In this document: positions 34,959-43,367 of the stretch, piece after piece
Position numbering within the stretch: position 1 is the first letter of the stretch
Layout of the letters: each line of letters begins with the position of its first letter
NCBI GenBank assembly: GCA_005503055.1
Contig: SCOX01000004.1
Coordinates: forward strand, 186,001-250,000
Direction: 5' to 3'
DNA from: Lysobacteraceae bacterium P
GTDB taxonomy: Bacteria > Pseudomonadota > Gammaproteobacteria > Xanthomonadales > Xanthomonadaceae
Length of the DNA: 64,000 bases
The notes under the pieces: generated by a model
Told to the model about the DNA's origin: nothing
The model's input: the letters and a program-made list of their open reading frames with translations, nothing else
Database searches by the model: none
Position numbers and translations under genes: made by a program

Positions 34959-36476
34959 ATGGCCAATGCCGCCGCTCCCTTCGCCCATGCGCTCTACGAC
35001 GCGGCCGCGCTGCGCCAGCTGGAGGCGCGTGCCGCGCGGCGCCTCGGCGATGCGTTCGAACTCATGCGCCGCGCCGGCCAGGCCGCGTGGCGCGACCTGC
35101 TCACTCACTGGCCCCAGGCACAGCGGATCGTCGTGGTCTGCGGGCCCGGCAACAACGGTGGCGACGGCTACGTGCTCGCGCGCCACGCGCACGAGTCCGG
35201 GCGCGAGGTCCGCGTCGTGCACCTGCACGAACACGCGCCGCGCAGCGAACTGGCGCGTCGCGCGGCCGACGCCTACATCGCCTCCGGCGGTGCCGTGCTT
35301 GAATTCGAGCAGCACCTTCCAGTCGCGGACGTAATCGTCGATGCGCTGTTCGGGATCGGTTTGTCGCGAGCGCCGGACGATGCCACGCAGACGATGATCA
35401 CCGCGATGAATGCGGCGGGCGCTGCGGTGTTCGCGCTCGACGCGCCGAGCGGTGTCGATTCGGAGCGAGGCTGCGTGCCAGGCGATGCGGTGATCGCCGT
35501 GCGGACGATCGAATTCATGGCGGCCAAGGCGGGATTGCGCACTGGCGCGGCGCTCGACCATGCCGGCGCCTTGTCGCTCGCTTCGCTCGAACTCGATGCG
35601 GCGGATTTCGAAGGGATCGCCGCCGTCGCCGAACGCCTCGCCGCGAAAGATCTCCCGCGCTGGCTGGTGCCGCGTCCGCGCGACAGCCACAAGGGCCGCA
35701 ACGGTCGTGTGCTGTGCATCGGTGGCGACCACGGCAGCGGCGGGGCGATCATGCTCTGTGCCGAGGCCGCGTTGCGCAGCGGAGCGGGTCTGGTGGAAGT
35801 GGCCACGCGTGAGCGTCACATCGCGCCGCTGCTCGCACGCCTGCCAGAAGCGATGGCGCACGAAGTCGGCGACACCTACGCGTTCCACGCCGCGCTGGAA
35901 CGTGCCGACGCGATAGCTCTGGGGCCGGGCCTCGGGCGCGACGACTGGGGCCTGCCGCTTTACGAGCGCGCCATCGCAAGCGGAAAACCGCTGCTGCTCG
36001 ATGCCGATGCGTTGAACCTGCTGGCGACGAGACCGTTCGCATTGCCGGCCGAAACGGTGATCACACCGCACCCTGGAGAGGCGGCGCGATTGCTCGGCGT
36101 GACGACCGCCGACGTGCAGCGCGACCGTTTCGCCGCCGCGCGTGCATTGTGCGAACGCTACGCATGCGTGGTCGTGCTGAAGGGCGCGGGCACGATCGTG
36201 ATGCATGCGCACGAAGCCCCGCGCGTGATCGCGGCGGGAAATCCCGGCATGGCCGTGGGCGGTATGGGCGATGTGTTGAGCGGCGTCGTCTCTGCGTTGC
36301 GCGGGCAGGGCATGAGCGCGTTCGACGCGGCAAGTTGCGGCGCGTTGCTGCATTCGGCCGCAGGCGACGCCGCTGCCCACGAAGGTGGCGAACGCGGCCT
36401 GTTGCCTGGCGATCTCATGCCGTGGCTGCGCCATTTCGCCAACCACCATCCGTACGATCCGGAGCCGATGCGATGA
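34959..36476 (+). CDS. nnr: Bifunctional NAD(P)H-hydrate epimerase and dehydratase
   Basis: 505 residues, a fusion of YjeF-N epimerase (about 1-220: [46 protein letters not shown]) and ribokinase-like dehydratase (about 235-495). The dehydratase has [46 protein letters not shown] and [19 protein letters not shown]. It repairs hydrated NADH and NADPH. It diverges from queG and its stop overlaps tsaE (ATGA); this nnr-tsaE-amidase-mutL order is seen in many gammaproteobacteria. Confidence 0.95.
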   Translation: MANAAAPFAHALYDAAALRQLEARAARRLGDAFELMRRAGQAAWRDLLTHWPQAQRIVVVCGPGNNGGDGYVLARHAHESGREVRVVHLHEHAPRSELARRAADAYIASGGAVLEFEQHLPVADVIVDALFGIGLSRAPDDATQTMITAMNAAGAAVFALDAPSGVDSERGCVPGDAVIAVRTIEFMAAKAGLRTGAALDHAGALSLASLELDAADFEGIAAVAERLAAKDLPRWLVPRPRDSHKGRNGRVLCIGGDHGSGGAIMLCAEAALRSGAGLVEVATRERHIAPLLARLPEAMAHEVGDTYAFHAALERADAIALGPGLGRDDWGLPLYERAIASGKPLLLDADALNLLATRPFALPAETVITPHPGEAARLLGVTTADVQRDRFAAARALCERYACVVVLKGAGTIVMHAHEAPRVIAAGNPGMAVGGMGDVLSGVVSALRGQGMSAFDAASCGALLHSAAGDAAAHEGGERGLLPGDLMPWLRHFANHHPYDPEPMR

Positions 36477-36949
36477 CCGAGCTGTGGTTGCCCGATGCCG
36501 ATGCGACCGACGCGCTCGGCGCGCGCCTGGCGCATACGCGTCCTGCGCAGGCGGTGGTCCACCTGCATGGCGATCTCGGCGCGGGCAAGTCGACACTGGC
36601 GCGCGCGCTGTTGCGCGCACTGGGCGTGCAGGGCGCGATCCGCAGCCCGACCTACACGCTCGTCGAGCGCTATCCGCTTGCCGATGGCGGCGAAGCCTGG
36701 CATCTCGATCTGTACCGCATCGCCGATCCCGGCGAGCTCGAATTCCTGGGCCTGGACGGCGCGGAAGTGCGGCTGTGGCTGGTCGAGTGGCCCGAGCGGG
36801 GCCTGGGTGGCCTGCCGGCGCCGGACCTCACGATCGAGCTGGCGATGCGCGGCCCGGGCCGGACCGCCCGCCTGCGGGCAGCGACCGTGGCGGGCGAGGC
36901 GTGGGTCGGTCGGGTCACCGTAGGCCACGGAGTTGCGGCCGACTCCTGA
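36473..36949 (+). CDS. tsaE: tRNA threonylcarbamoyladenosine biosynthesis ATPase TsaE
   Basis: 158 residues from the ATG at 36473. It works with TsaB and TsaD to make t6A37 on tRNAs. Walker [20 protein letters not shown], the [12 protein letters not shown] loop, [19 protein letters not shown] and VEWPERG are family signatures. It overlaps nnr by four bases. Confidence 0.95.
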   Translation: MTELWLPDADATDALGARLAHTRPAQAVVHLHGDLGAGKSTLARALLRALGVQGAIRSPTYTLVERYPLADGGEAWHLDLYRIADPGELEFLGLDGAEVRLWLVEWPERGLGGLPAPDLTIELAMRGPGRTARLRAATVAGEAWVGRVTVGHGVAADS

Positions 36950-37002
36950 ACGGATTTGCAGGAAAGATCGGCAGGTCCCGGATTCGTAAGGAAAAAGTGC
37001 TT

Positions 37003-37018
37003 GCAAAATTGATTTTGC
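37003..37018. promoter_or_regulatory. GCAAAAT-TG-ATTTTGC palindrome upstream of the amidase gene
   Basis: A perfect 7-base inverted repeat with a two-base spacer lies 19 bases before the amidase start, in the most AT-rich stretch of the surrounding DNA. It overlaps the likely promoter region. Operator or protein-binding site is an inference. Confidence 0.4.
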
Positions 37019-37036
37019 GGTGCTTGACTACGGGTC

Positions 37037-38698
37037 ATGCGCGTCAAGGCCGCCACCGTCCAGAAATGCCTGCTTGGCCTAGCGCTGCTCGCGGCCCTGG
37101 CCTGGAATCTGGCGCACGCCAGTGAAATCAAGGGCTTGGAGCTGAGCGAAGGGGCGACCGGCACGCGTGCCGAGATCGCGCTCGACCGCGCCGCCGAGTT
37201 CAAAGTCATCAATCTCAAGGGCCCGGACCGTCTGGTCATCGACCTGCCTGCGTCCGCCCTGGTGCAGGGTTTCCGTCTGCCGGCCGCCACGGGCGTGGTG
37301 AAGTCGATCCGCACCGGCGAGCCCACGCCCGGTACCGCCCGCATCGTCTTCGACCTGGCCCAGCCGGTCGCCGCGCTGAAGCCGCGCATCGAGCAGGGCG
37401 GCAACGGCCCGCGCCTGGTTCTCGAATGGCCGGGCGACGGCGCGGGTTCGACGGCGTCCGTCGCCACGACCGCGCCTGCGCCGGCAAGCGTCGTGATGCA
37501 GCCGCCTGCTGCCGCCCCGTCGGTTCTGCCCGCAGCCCCGCCGTCCGCAGCGGCTGCCGAGCCGGCACCCAAGTTCGATCCGGCCGCATCGTCGGCCGCA
37601 ACGACCCGCCTGATCACCGAGATCGTGGCGCGCAACGACGGCGCTCCGGCGCAGCCTTCCGCGCCGGTCGTGGCGTCCTCCGCGACCGTCCCGCCGTCCG
37701 CGATGCCCTCGGTCACACCGATGGCGCCGTCGCCGGCGCCTGCAGCCACCGCCAAGACGCCGATCGCCGCCAACGTCACCACGACAGTCGCCACGGGCGT
37801 TCCGACCCGCATCGCCACCGGCGTGCCGACGCCGATGCCGGGCGCCACCGTCGCCGCGACGACGCCGGATGCGTCCGCCGCGTCGGGCGCCAATGCCGCG
37901 CCGGTCAAGACCATGAAGGACGTGATGCGTGGCCGCGGCATGCGTCCGCTCGTCATCGCCATCGACGCCGGTCACGGCGGGCAGGACCCAGGTGCGCTCG
38001 GTCCGTCCGGCAAGCGCGAGAAGGACGTCACGCTGGCCATCGCGCGCGAGCTCGCCCGCCAGGTCAACGCGACGCCCGGTCTGAAGGCCTACCTGACGCG
38101 CGACAACGATGCGTTCATCCCCTTGCCGCGCCGCGCCCAGCTGGCGCGACAGGCGAAGGCGGACATGTTCATCTCCATCCACGCCGACGCGGCCGAAAAC
38201 CGCTCCGCGAAGGGCTCTTCGGTCTACGTGCTGTCGCTGAAGGGTGCGTCCTCGCAGCGCGCACGCTGGTTGGCCGACAAGGAGAACGCCTCCGACCTGA
38301 TCGGCGGCGTGCGCCTGGAGCAGACCAGCAACACGCTGGCGTCCGTGCTGCTCGACCTGACCCAGAGCGGCCACATGAAGGCCTCCGAGGACGCGGCCGG
38401 GCACGTGCTGGACGGGCTCAAGCGCGTCGGCGCCAATCACAAGCCGAACATCGAGCGCGCCAATTTCGCCGTGCTGCGAACCTCCGACATGCCGGCGATG
38501 CTGGTCGAGACCGCCTTCATCTCGAACGCGGAAGAGGAGCGTCGCCTGTTCGATCCGGCCCACCAGCGCAATCTGGCGCGCGCGGTGCTCGATGGCGTCA
38601 ACACCTATTTCACCCGCCAGCCTCCGCCGGGCACGCTCTATGCGGCACGTGCGGATGCGCAGTTCGCCACCTCCGAGGCCACCGGCGGCAGCCTCTGA
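37037..38698 (+). CDS. amiC: N-acetylmuramoyl-L-alanine amidase (AmiC/AmiB type) with AMIN domain
   Basis: 553 residues. A signal peptide ends at about residue 24 (WNLAHA). An AMIN domain (about 25-130: KGLELSEGATGTRAEIALD) precedes a very long Ala/Pro/Thr-rich linker (about 135-300). The zinc amidase_3 domain follows: VIAIDAGHGGQDPGALGPSG with His about 312, the catalytic Glu strand KREKDVTLAIAREL, MFISIHADAAENRSAKGSSV and LVETAFISNAEEERRL. It cleaves septal peptidoglycan in the periplasm. The linker is longer than in E. coli AmiC. Confidence 0.92.
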   Translation: MRVKAATVQKCLLGLALLAALAWNLAHASEIKGLELSEGATGTRAEIALDRAAEFKVINLKGPDRLVIDLPASALVQGFRLPAATGVVKSIRTGEPTPGTARIVFDLAQPVAALKPRIEQGGNGPRLVLEWPGDGAGSTASVATTAPAPASVVMQPPAAAPSVLPAAPPSAAAAEPAPKFDPAASSAATTRLITEIVARNDGAPAQPSAPVVASSATVPPSAMPSVTPMAPSPAPAATAKTPIAANVTTTVATGVPTRIATGVPTPMPGATVAATTPDASAASGANAAPVKTMKDVMRGRGMRPLVIAIDAGHGGQDPGALGPSGKREKDVTLAIARELARQVNATPGLKAYLTRDNDAFIPLPRRAQLARQAKADMFISIHADAAENRSAKGSSVYVLSLKGASSQRARWLADKENASDLIGGVRLEQTSNTLASVLLDLTQSGHMKASEDAAGHVLDGLKRVGANHKPNIERANFAVLRTSDMPAMLVETAFISNAEEERRLFDPAHQRNLARAVLDGVNTYFTRQPPPGTLYAARADAQFATSEATGGSL

Positions 38699-38723
38699 TC
38701 CGGCTTGATGGCATGGATATCGG

Positions 38724-38752
38724 CGCCCGGGATTTCCCGGGCGTTTTCGTTT
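38724..38752 (+). terminator. Rho-independent terminator after the amidase gene
   Basis: CGCCCGGG-ATTT-CCCGGGCG has an 8-bp perfect stem followed by TTTTCGTTT, 25 bases past the stop. Confidence 0.88.
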
Positions 38753-38834
38753 GTGGCTTGGGCCCAGCCGGCGTGCCGCGTCGGCTATCATCAACGGCGA
38801 TTCCTTCGACGATGCCCAACCGCATCGCCACCAC

Positions 38835-40673
38835 GTGACGATCCGCCAGCTCCCCGACACCCTCATCAACCAGATCGCGGCCGGCGAGGTCATCGAGCGC
38901 CCGGCGTCGGTGGTCAAGGAACTGGTCGAGAACGCACTCGATGCCGGCGCGCGCCGCATCGACATCGACCTGGAAGAGGGCGGCGTCCGCCTGATCCGCA
39001 TCCGCGACGACGGCAAGGGCATCGAGCCCGATGAACTGCCGCTGGCGATTTCGCGCCATGCCACCAGCAAGATCGCTTCGCTCGACGACCTCGAAGGCGT
39101 GGCGACGCTGGGCTTCCGCGGCGAGGCGCTGCCTTCGATCGCGTCGGTGAGCCGGTTCGCGCTGACCTCGCGCCGCGATGGCAGCGAGCGCGCGGCGACG
39201 CTTGAAGTCGACGGCGGCCGGGTCGGCGAGATCACGCCCAAACCGCACCCGCAGGGAACGACGGTCGAGGTGCGCGACCTGTTCTTCAACGTGCCCGCAC
39301 GACGCAAGTTCCTCAAGGCCGAGCGCACCGAGCTGGGCCACATCGAGGAATGGTTGCGGCAACTCGCGCTGGCGCGTCCTGATGTCGAGTTGCGCGTTTC
39401 GCACAACGGCAGGCCCTCGCGTCGCTGGAAAGGCGAGGGCGACCTGCTTTCCGAAGTGCGCCTGCACGAAGCGCTGGGCGAGGAATTCGCGCGCAACGTG
39501 CTGCGGGTCGAGCACTCGGGCGCCGGCCTCCGCCTGCACGGCTGGATCGCGCAGCCGGCCTACAACCGCGCCAGCGCCGATCAGCAATACCTGTACGTCA
39601 ACGGACGCGCAGTGCGCGACCGCAGCATCGCGCACGCGATCAAGCAGGCATATGCCGACGTGTTGTTTCACGGCCGGCAGCCGGCGTACGTGCTGTTCCT
39701 TGAACTCGACCCTCGCCGCGTCGATGTCAACGTGCATCCGGCCAAGCACGAAGTGCGCTTCCGCGATGCACGCCTGATCCACGATTTCGTCTATCGCACC
39801 TTGCACGAGGCGCTGGCGGAAACGCGCGCGGGCATCGTGGCCGGTGTCGCGGGAACGCCCGCGAACGACATCGCGGCGACGACGTCCGGCTATGGCGGCT
39901 ACGGTGCGGCAACGCCTTCGTACCGCTATCTCGACGGCGCTTCGCAGGCGCCATTGCCGATGCAGGTGGCCGATGCACGCGCCGGGTATGCGGCGCTGTA
40001 TGGCGAGGGAAACTCCACGGCGATGGCGGTTCCGCCGTTCCCGCCCAGCATGCAGTCCTTGGCGCTGCCGCGCAGCGAGGATGCCACGCTGCCGCCGCTG
40101 GGCTACGCGATCGCGCAGTTGCACGGCATCTACATCCTCGCCGAGAGCGCCGAAGGACTGATCGTCGTCGACATGCATGCCGCGCACGAACGCATCGGCT
40201 ACGAAAAGCTCAAGACCGCGCATGACGGCGAAGGCCTGCGCACGCAGCCGCTGCTGGTGCCGGCGACGCTGGCCGTGTCGGAACGCGAGGCCGACGTGGC
40301 CGAGCGCGAGGCGCAGACCCTGGCCGACCTCGGCTTCGAGGTCACGCGCAGCGGTCCGCAGTCGCTGGCGCTGCGCGCGGTGCCCGCACTGCTCGCGCAC
40401 GGCGACGTGGAAGCGCTGCTGCGCGACGTGCTCGCCGACCTGCGCGAGCATGGCGAGTCCCGCCGCGTCGGTGCGGCGCGCGACGAATTGCTGGCGACCA
40501 TGGCCTGCCATGGCGCCGTGCGCGCCAACCGCCGTCTCACGTTGCCCGAGATGAACGCCCTGTTGCGCGAGATGGAGATCACCGAACGCTCCGGCCAGTG
40601 CAATCATGGCCGTCCCACCTGGGCGCGTTTCACGCTGCCCGACATCGATCGTTGGTTCCTGCGAGGACGTTGA
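38835..40673 (+). CDS. mutL: DNA mismatch repair protein MutL
   Basis: 612 residues from a GTG at 38835 ([18 protein letters not shown]). The N-terminal GHKL ATPase has [38 protein letters not shown] and [16 protein letters not shown]. The C-terminal dimerisation domain carries [12 protein letters not shown] at about 446, which fits the DQHA-x2-E-x4-E endonuclease motif with Met for Gln. It also carries ACHGAVRA and [11 protein letters not shown]. So unlike E. coli MutL it is predicted to nick DNA itself. A TATCAT -10-like box is at 38795. The open frame upstream of the GTG crosses the terminator and is not used. Confidence 0.95.
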   Translation: MTIRQLPDTLINQIAAGEVIERPASVVKELVENALDAGARRIDIDLEEGGVRLIRIRDDGKGIEPDELPLAISRHATSKIASLDDLEGVATLGFRGEALPSIASVSRFALTSRRDGSERAATLEVDGGRVGEITPKPHPQGTTVEVRDLFFNVPARRKFLKAERTELGHIEEWLRQLALARPDVELRVSHNGRPSRRWKGEGDLLSEVRLHEALGEEFARNVLRVEHSGAGLRLHGWIAQPAYNRASADQQYLYVNGRAVRDRSIAHAIKQAYADVLFHGRQPAYVLFLELDPRRVDVNVHPAKHEVRFRDARLIHDFVYRTLHEALAETRAGIVAGVAGTPANDIAATTSGYGGYGAATPSYRYLDGASQAPLPMQVADARAGYAALYGEGNSTAMAVPPFPPSMQSLALPRSEDATLPPLGYAIAQLHGIYILAESAEGLIVVDMHAAHERIGYEKLKTAHDGEGLRTQPLLVPATLAVSEREADVAEREAQTLADLGFEVTRSGPQSLALRAVPALLAHGDVEALLRDVLADLREHGESRRVGAARDELLATMACHGAVRANRRLTLPEMNALLREMEITERSGQCNHGRPTWARFTLPDIDRWFLRGR

Positions 40674-41633
40674 ATGAGTGCAGTCGCGAAGAAGACGGTG
40701 GTCTCGAGGATGTTCGCCATGATGGCGATCGGCATGCTGGCCGCCTGCGGGTCGCAGCAAGAGGACGCTGCGAAGGCGGACAAGGCCCAGGCCGCGCAGG
40801 TGTCGTTCCAGCGCGAACTCGACGTGGTGCGGCAGCAACGCGTATCCGATCTCACCAAACCCGACGGCTGGACCAGCCTGGTCGGGCTGCACTGGGTGGA
40901 GCCGGGCGCGCATTACATCGGTTCGTCCAACGGCAACGGCATCAAGTTGTCGGTCGGGCCGTCGCACTTCGGCATGATCGACCTGAGCAACGGGCGCCTT
41001 CGCTTCGTTCCCGAGAAGAACGTCGCAATGACGGTCGACGGCCAACCGCTGACCGGCGAAATCCTCCTGCGCGCCGACGATGCGCCCACCGGCCCTAGCG
41101 TCATCTCCTTCGACGAGGGCAAGGGACTGGCGACGGTGATCAAGCGCGGCGACCGCTACCTGCTGCGCGTGAAGCATGCTGACGCGCCAACGCGCACCGC
41201 TTTCGGCGGCATCGACTACTGGCCGACCAGCCGCGACTGGCGCGTGGAAGGCCGCTTCGTACCGCATCCGGCGGGCAAGACGCTGGAGATCGCCAACATC
41301 ATCGGCACCACCGATTCGGTATCCAACCCGGGCGCCATCGAGTTCGAGCGCGACGGCAAGACCTACCGCATCGAAGCGCTGGACGAAGGCGAGGAAACGT
41401 TGTTCCTGGTCTTCGCCGACAGGACGAGCGGGCACGGCAGCTATCCGGCCGGCCGCTTCCTCGACATCGCCAAACCCGGCGTTGGCGGCACGGTCGTGGT
41501 GGACTTCAACCAGTCGCGCAATCCGCCGTGCGCGTTCACCGCGTTCGCCACCTGCCCGCTGCCACCGCCGGAAAACCGCCTGGATCTGGCAATCCAGGCC
41601 GGCGAAAAGACCTACACCCACTCCGCTCCGTGA
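40674..41633 (+). CDS. DUF1684 lipoprotein
   Basis: 319 residues, starting directly after the mutL stop with no gap. Lipoprotein signal with lipobox MLAACGSQ (Cys about 24). DUF1684 signatures: VVRQQRVSDLTKPDGWTSLV, GLHWVEPGAHYIGSS, the GGIDYWPTSRDWRVEGRFVP region, and the C-terminal NPPCAFTAFATCPLPPPENR. Members are periplasmic or outer-membrane proteins of unknown function. It is probably co-transcribed with mutL, but no functional link is known. Confidence 0.88.
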   Translation: MSAVAKKTVVSRMFAMMAIGMLAACGSQQEDAAKADKAQAAQVSFQRELDVVRQQRVSDLTKPDGWTSLVGLHWVEPGAHYIGSSNGNGIKLSVGPSHFGMIDLSNGRLRFVPEKNVAMTVDGQPLTGEILLRADDAPTGPSVISFDEGKGLATVIKRGDRYLLRVKHADAPTRTAFGGIDYWPTSRDWRVEGRFVPHPAGKTLEIANIIGTTDSVSNPGAIEFERDGKTYRIEALDEGEETLFLVFADRTSGHGSYPAGRFLDIAKPGVGGTVVVDFNQSRNPPCAFTAFATCPLPPPENRLDLAIQAGEKTYTHSAP

Positions 41634-41652
41634 TTCCTGGAACAACGCCCCG

Positions 41653-42654
41653 ATGCGCCGCCTGAAGTTGCTTTGCCTTTCGCTGTTCGCCGCCGCGGCC
41701 CTGATGTCGGTGGCGCTCGCGGTCGAACAGGCGCGACCGTCATCGTCGCCAGCGCCGGCGGCCGTCGTTGCGGCCCCCGCACCGGCTGCACCTCCGCCGG
41801 TGCCGTTGCTGTGGAAAGTGTCCGATCGCGACAACTCCGTGTATCTGCTCGGTTCGTTCCACCTGCTCAAGGCCGAGGACTATCCGCTGTCGAGCGACAT
41901 CGACCAGGCCTTCGCAGCCTCCGACAAGGTCGTCTTCGAGGTGCCGCCGGGGCAGATGCTCGATCCGGCGATGGCGCAGAAATTCCTCGCCGCGGCCGGG
42001 TACTCCGACGGCCGCACGCTCAGCCAGGTGTTGCCCGCGGCGATGCGCGAGAAGTTCAATCGCATCCTCGCCCAGCGCGGTGCGTCGATTGCGCAGTTCG
42101 AAGCCTACGAGCCGTGGTTCGTGAACCTGTCGCTGATGCTGGGCATTTCCCAGCAGATGGGCTTTCGTCCCGACAAGGGACTGGACCAGACGCTGATGCA
42201 GCAGGCGCTGGCGAGCGGCAAGGCGACGGGCGGCCTGGAGTCGATCGAGACGCAGTTGAACGTGCTCGATTCCACGCCGATGGCCGAGCAGGTGACGTCG
42301 CTGAAGGAGTTCCTCGACAAGCCCACCGACATGCCGGGCATGCTCGACGATCTCCATGGCGCCTGGCGCGATGGCGACGTCGTGAAGCTGGACAAGCTCG
42401 CACGCGAAGAGATGCGCGAGAAGACGCCCGAGACGTACCGCATCGTCAACATCGAACGCAACGATGCGTGGGTGCCGCAGATCCAGAAAATGCTGGACGG
42501 ACAGAAGAAGGGCCAGACGCTGGTCGTGGTCGGCGCGCTGCACCTGCTTGGCGAAGACGGCGTGATCGAGAAGCTGCGTGCGAAGGGCTATGCCGTCGAG
42601 CGCGTGTGCTCGGCTTGCGCGCCGGCGGATGTTGAGGCGGTCGAGGCCAGGTAA
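41653..42654 (+). CDS. TraB/GumN-family periplasmic protein
   Basis: 333 residues from the ATG at 41653 with a signal peptide (LFAAAALMSVALA) and an Ala/Pro linker. The two G-x2-H motifs of the TraB/PrgY/GumN family are present: VYLLGSFHLLKAEDYPL (about 69) and LVVVGALHLLGEDGVI (about 297). FEVPPGQMLDPAMAQK and GGLESIETQLNVL are also family features. Proposed to be an unusual metalloprotease-like fold; activity is unproven. It is 19 bases after the DUF1684 gene. Xanthomonas gumN is a relative in a polysaccharide locus, but here it is not near the exopolysaccharide genes. Confidence 0.85.
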   Translation: MRRLKLLCLSLFAAAALMSVALAVEQARPSSSPAPAAVVAAPAPAAPPPVPLLWKVSDRDNSVYLLGSFHLLKAEDYPLSSDIDQAFAASDKVVFEVPPGQMLDPAMAQKFLAAAGYSDGRTLSQVLPAAMREKFNRILAQRGASIAQFEAYEPWFVNLSLMLGISQQMGFRPDKGLDQTLMQQALASGKATGGLESIETQLNVLDSTPMAEQVTSLKEFLDKPTDMPGMLDDLHGAWRDGDVVKLDKLAREEMREKTPETYRIVNIERNDAWVPQIQKMLDGQKKGQTLVVVGALHLLGEDGVIEKLRAKGYAVERVCSACAPADVEAVEAR

Positions 42655-42693
42655 GGCCGCGCCGCTGCGGCACTGATGCGTCTGACGAACTGA

Positions 42694-42803
42694 CGCGTCA
42701 TTCCCGCGAAAGCGGGAATCCGAAGTAGGGCGCGCGGCGCATGCGGCGATACCCGCACTCCCGAGCACCGATGGATGGATCCGCGCCTTCGCGGGGATGA
42801 CGG
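42694..42803. repeat. Long inverted pair of CGTCATTCCCGC repeats
   Basis: CGCGTCATTCCCGCGAAAGC at 42694 (self-complementary CCCGC/GCGGG) pairs with the inverted GGATCCGCGCCTTCGCGGGG at 42777, ending in ATGACGG. It lies between convergent TraB/GumN and rnfB-like genes, and belongs to the same family as 1169, 4427, 33697 and 33747. Confidence 0.75.
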
Positions 42804-42870
42804 CCGGGCGACGTAGACGCCCGATGCGTGTAGCGCGGCGTGCCGGCGGCGTACTCGCCGACGCGTCGCC

Positions 42871-43308
42871 TCAGGCCGCGACCATCACGATGCAGTCCAC
42901 CGGGCATGCCGGCACGCACAGCTCGCAACCCGTGCACAGCGGGTCGATGACGGTATGCATGTGTTTGGAACCGCCGATGATCGCGTCCACGGGGCAGGCC
43001 TGGATGCACTTGGTGCAGCCGATGCAATCGGCCTCGACGATCAGCGCGACCAGCGGCGGCTTGTGTTCGCCGCGCGTTCGGTCGTACGGGAGCGCGGATA
43101 CCTCCAGCAATCGCGCCAGCGCACGCGCGCCCTCGTCGCCGCCGGGCGGGCAGTGGTCGACGCCTGCCTCGCCGCGCGCCATTGCTTCCGCGTAGGGACG
43201 GCATCCGGCATAGCCGCACTGTCCGCACTGCGTTTGCGGGAGGAGACGGTCGAGGCGTTCGGTGAGGTCCGCGATTCGGGATTCGGGATTCGGGATTCGC
43301 GAAGGCAT
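42871..43308 (-). CDS. rnfB: RnfB-like iron-sulfur protein lacking a membrane anchor
   Basis: 145 residues from the ATG at 43308. An N-terminal 4Fe-4S domain of the RnfB/Fe-S type ([20 protein letters not shown], with a later Cys in DHCPPGG) is followed by two ferredoxin clusters, [16 protein letters not shown] and [16 protein letters not shown]. RnfB proper begins with a membrane helix; here the first 15 residues ([11 protein letters not shown]) are instead encoded by a heptamer repeat. No other rnf genes are nearby. It lies 59 bases downstream of metG. Electron partner unknown. Confidence 0.85.
   Translation of the reverse strand: MPSRIPNPESRIADLTERLDRLLPQTQCGQCGYAGCRPYAEAMARGEAGVDHCPPGGDEGARALARLLEVSALPYDRTRGEHKPPLVALIVEADCIGCTKCIQACPVDAIIGGSKHMHTVIDPLCTGCELCVPACPVDCIVMVAA
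43273..43300. repeat. Four tandem copies of GATTCGG
   Basis: GATTCGGGATTCGGGATTCG, then GGATTCGC, gives four 7-base units inside the start of the rnfB-like gene. They encode its N-terminal Pro-Asn-Pro-Glu-Ser-Arg-type residues. A looser GAATC-rich stretch follows at 43340-43361 in the intergenic region. Confidence 0.9.
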
Positions 43309-43367
43309 GGTGTCGTGTCCGATGGCGAAAGCGCTCTTCCGAATCTCCAATCCCGAATACGGGGCCT

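Noticed and set aside
33845-34966. A TTG start for queG at 34966
   Set aside because: It would overlap the divergent nnrE coding region and the -10 box; the GTG at 34933 fits better.
38610-41870. A 1086-residue minus-strand frame across mutL and the DUF1684 gene
   Set aside because: Shadow of the real plus-strand genes; the product is low-complexity and has no family signatures.
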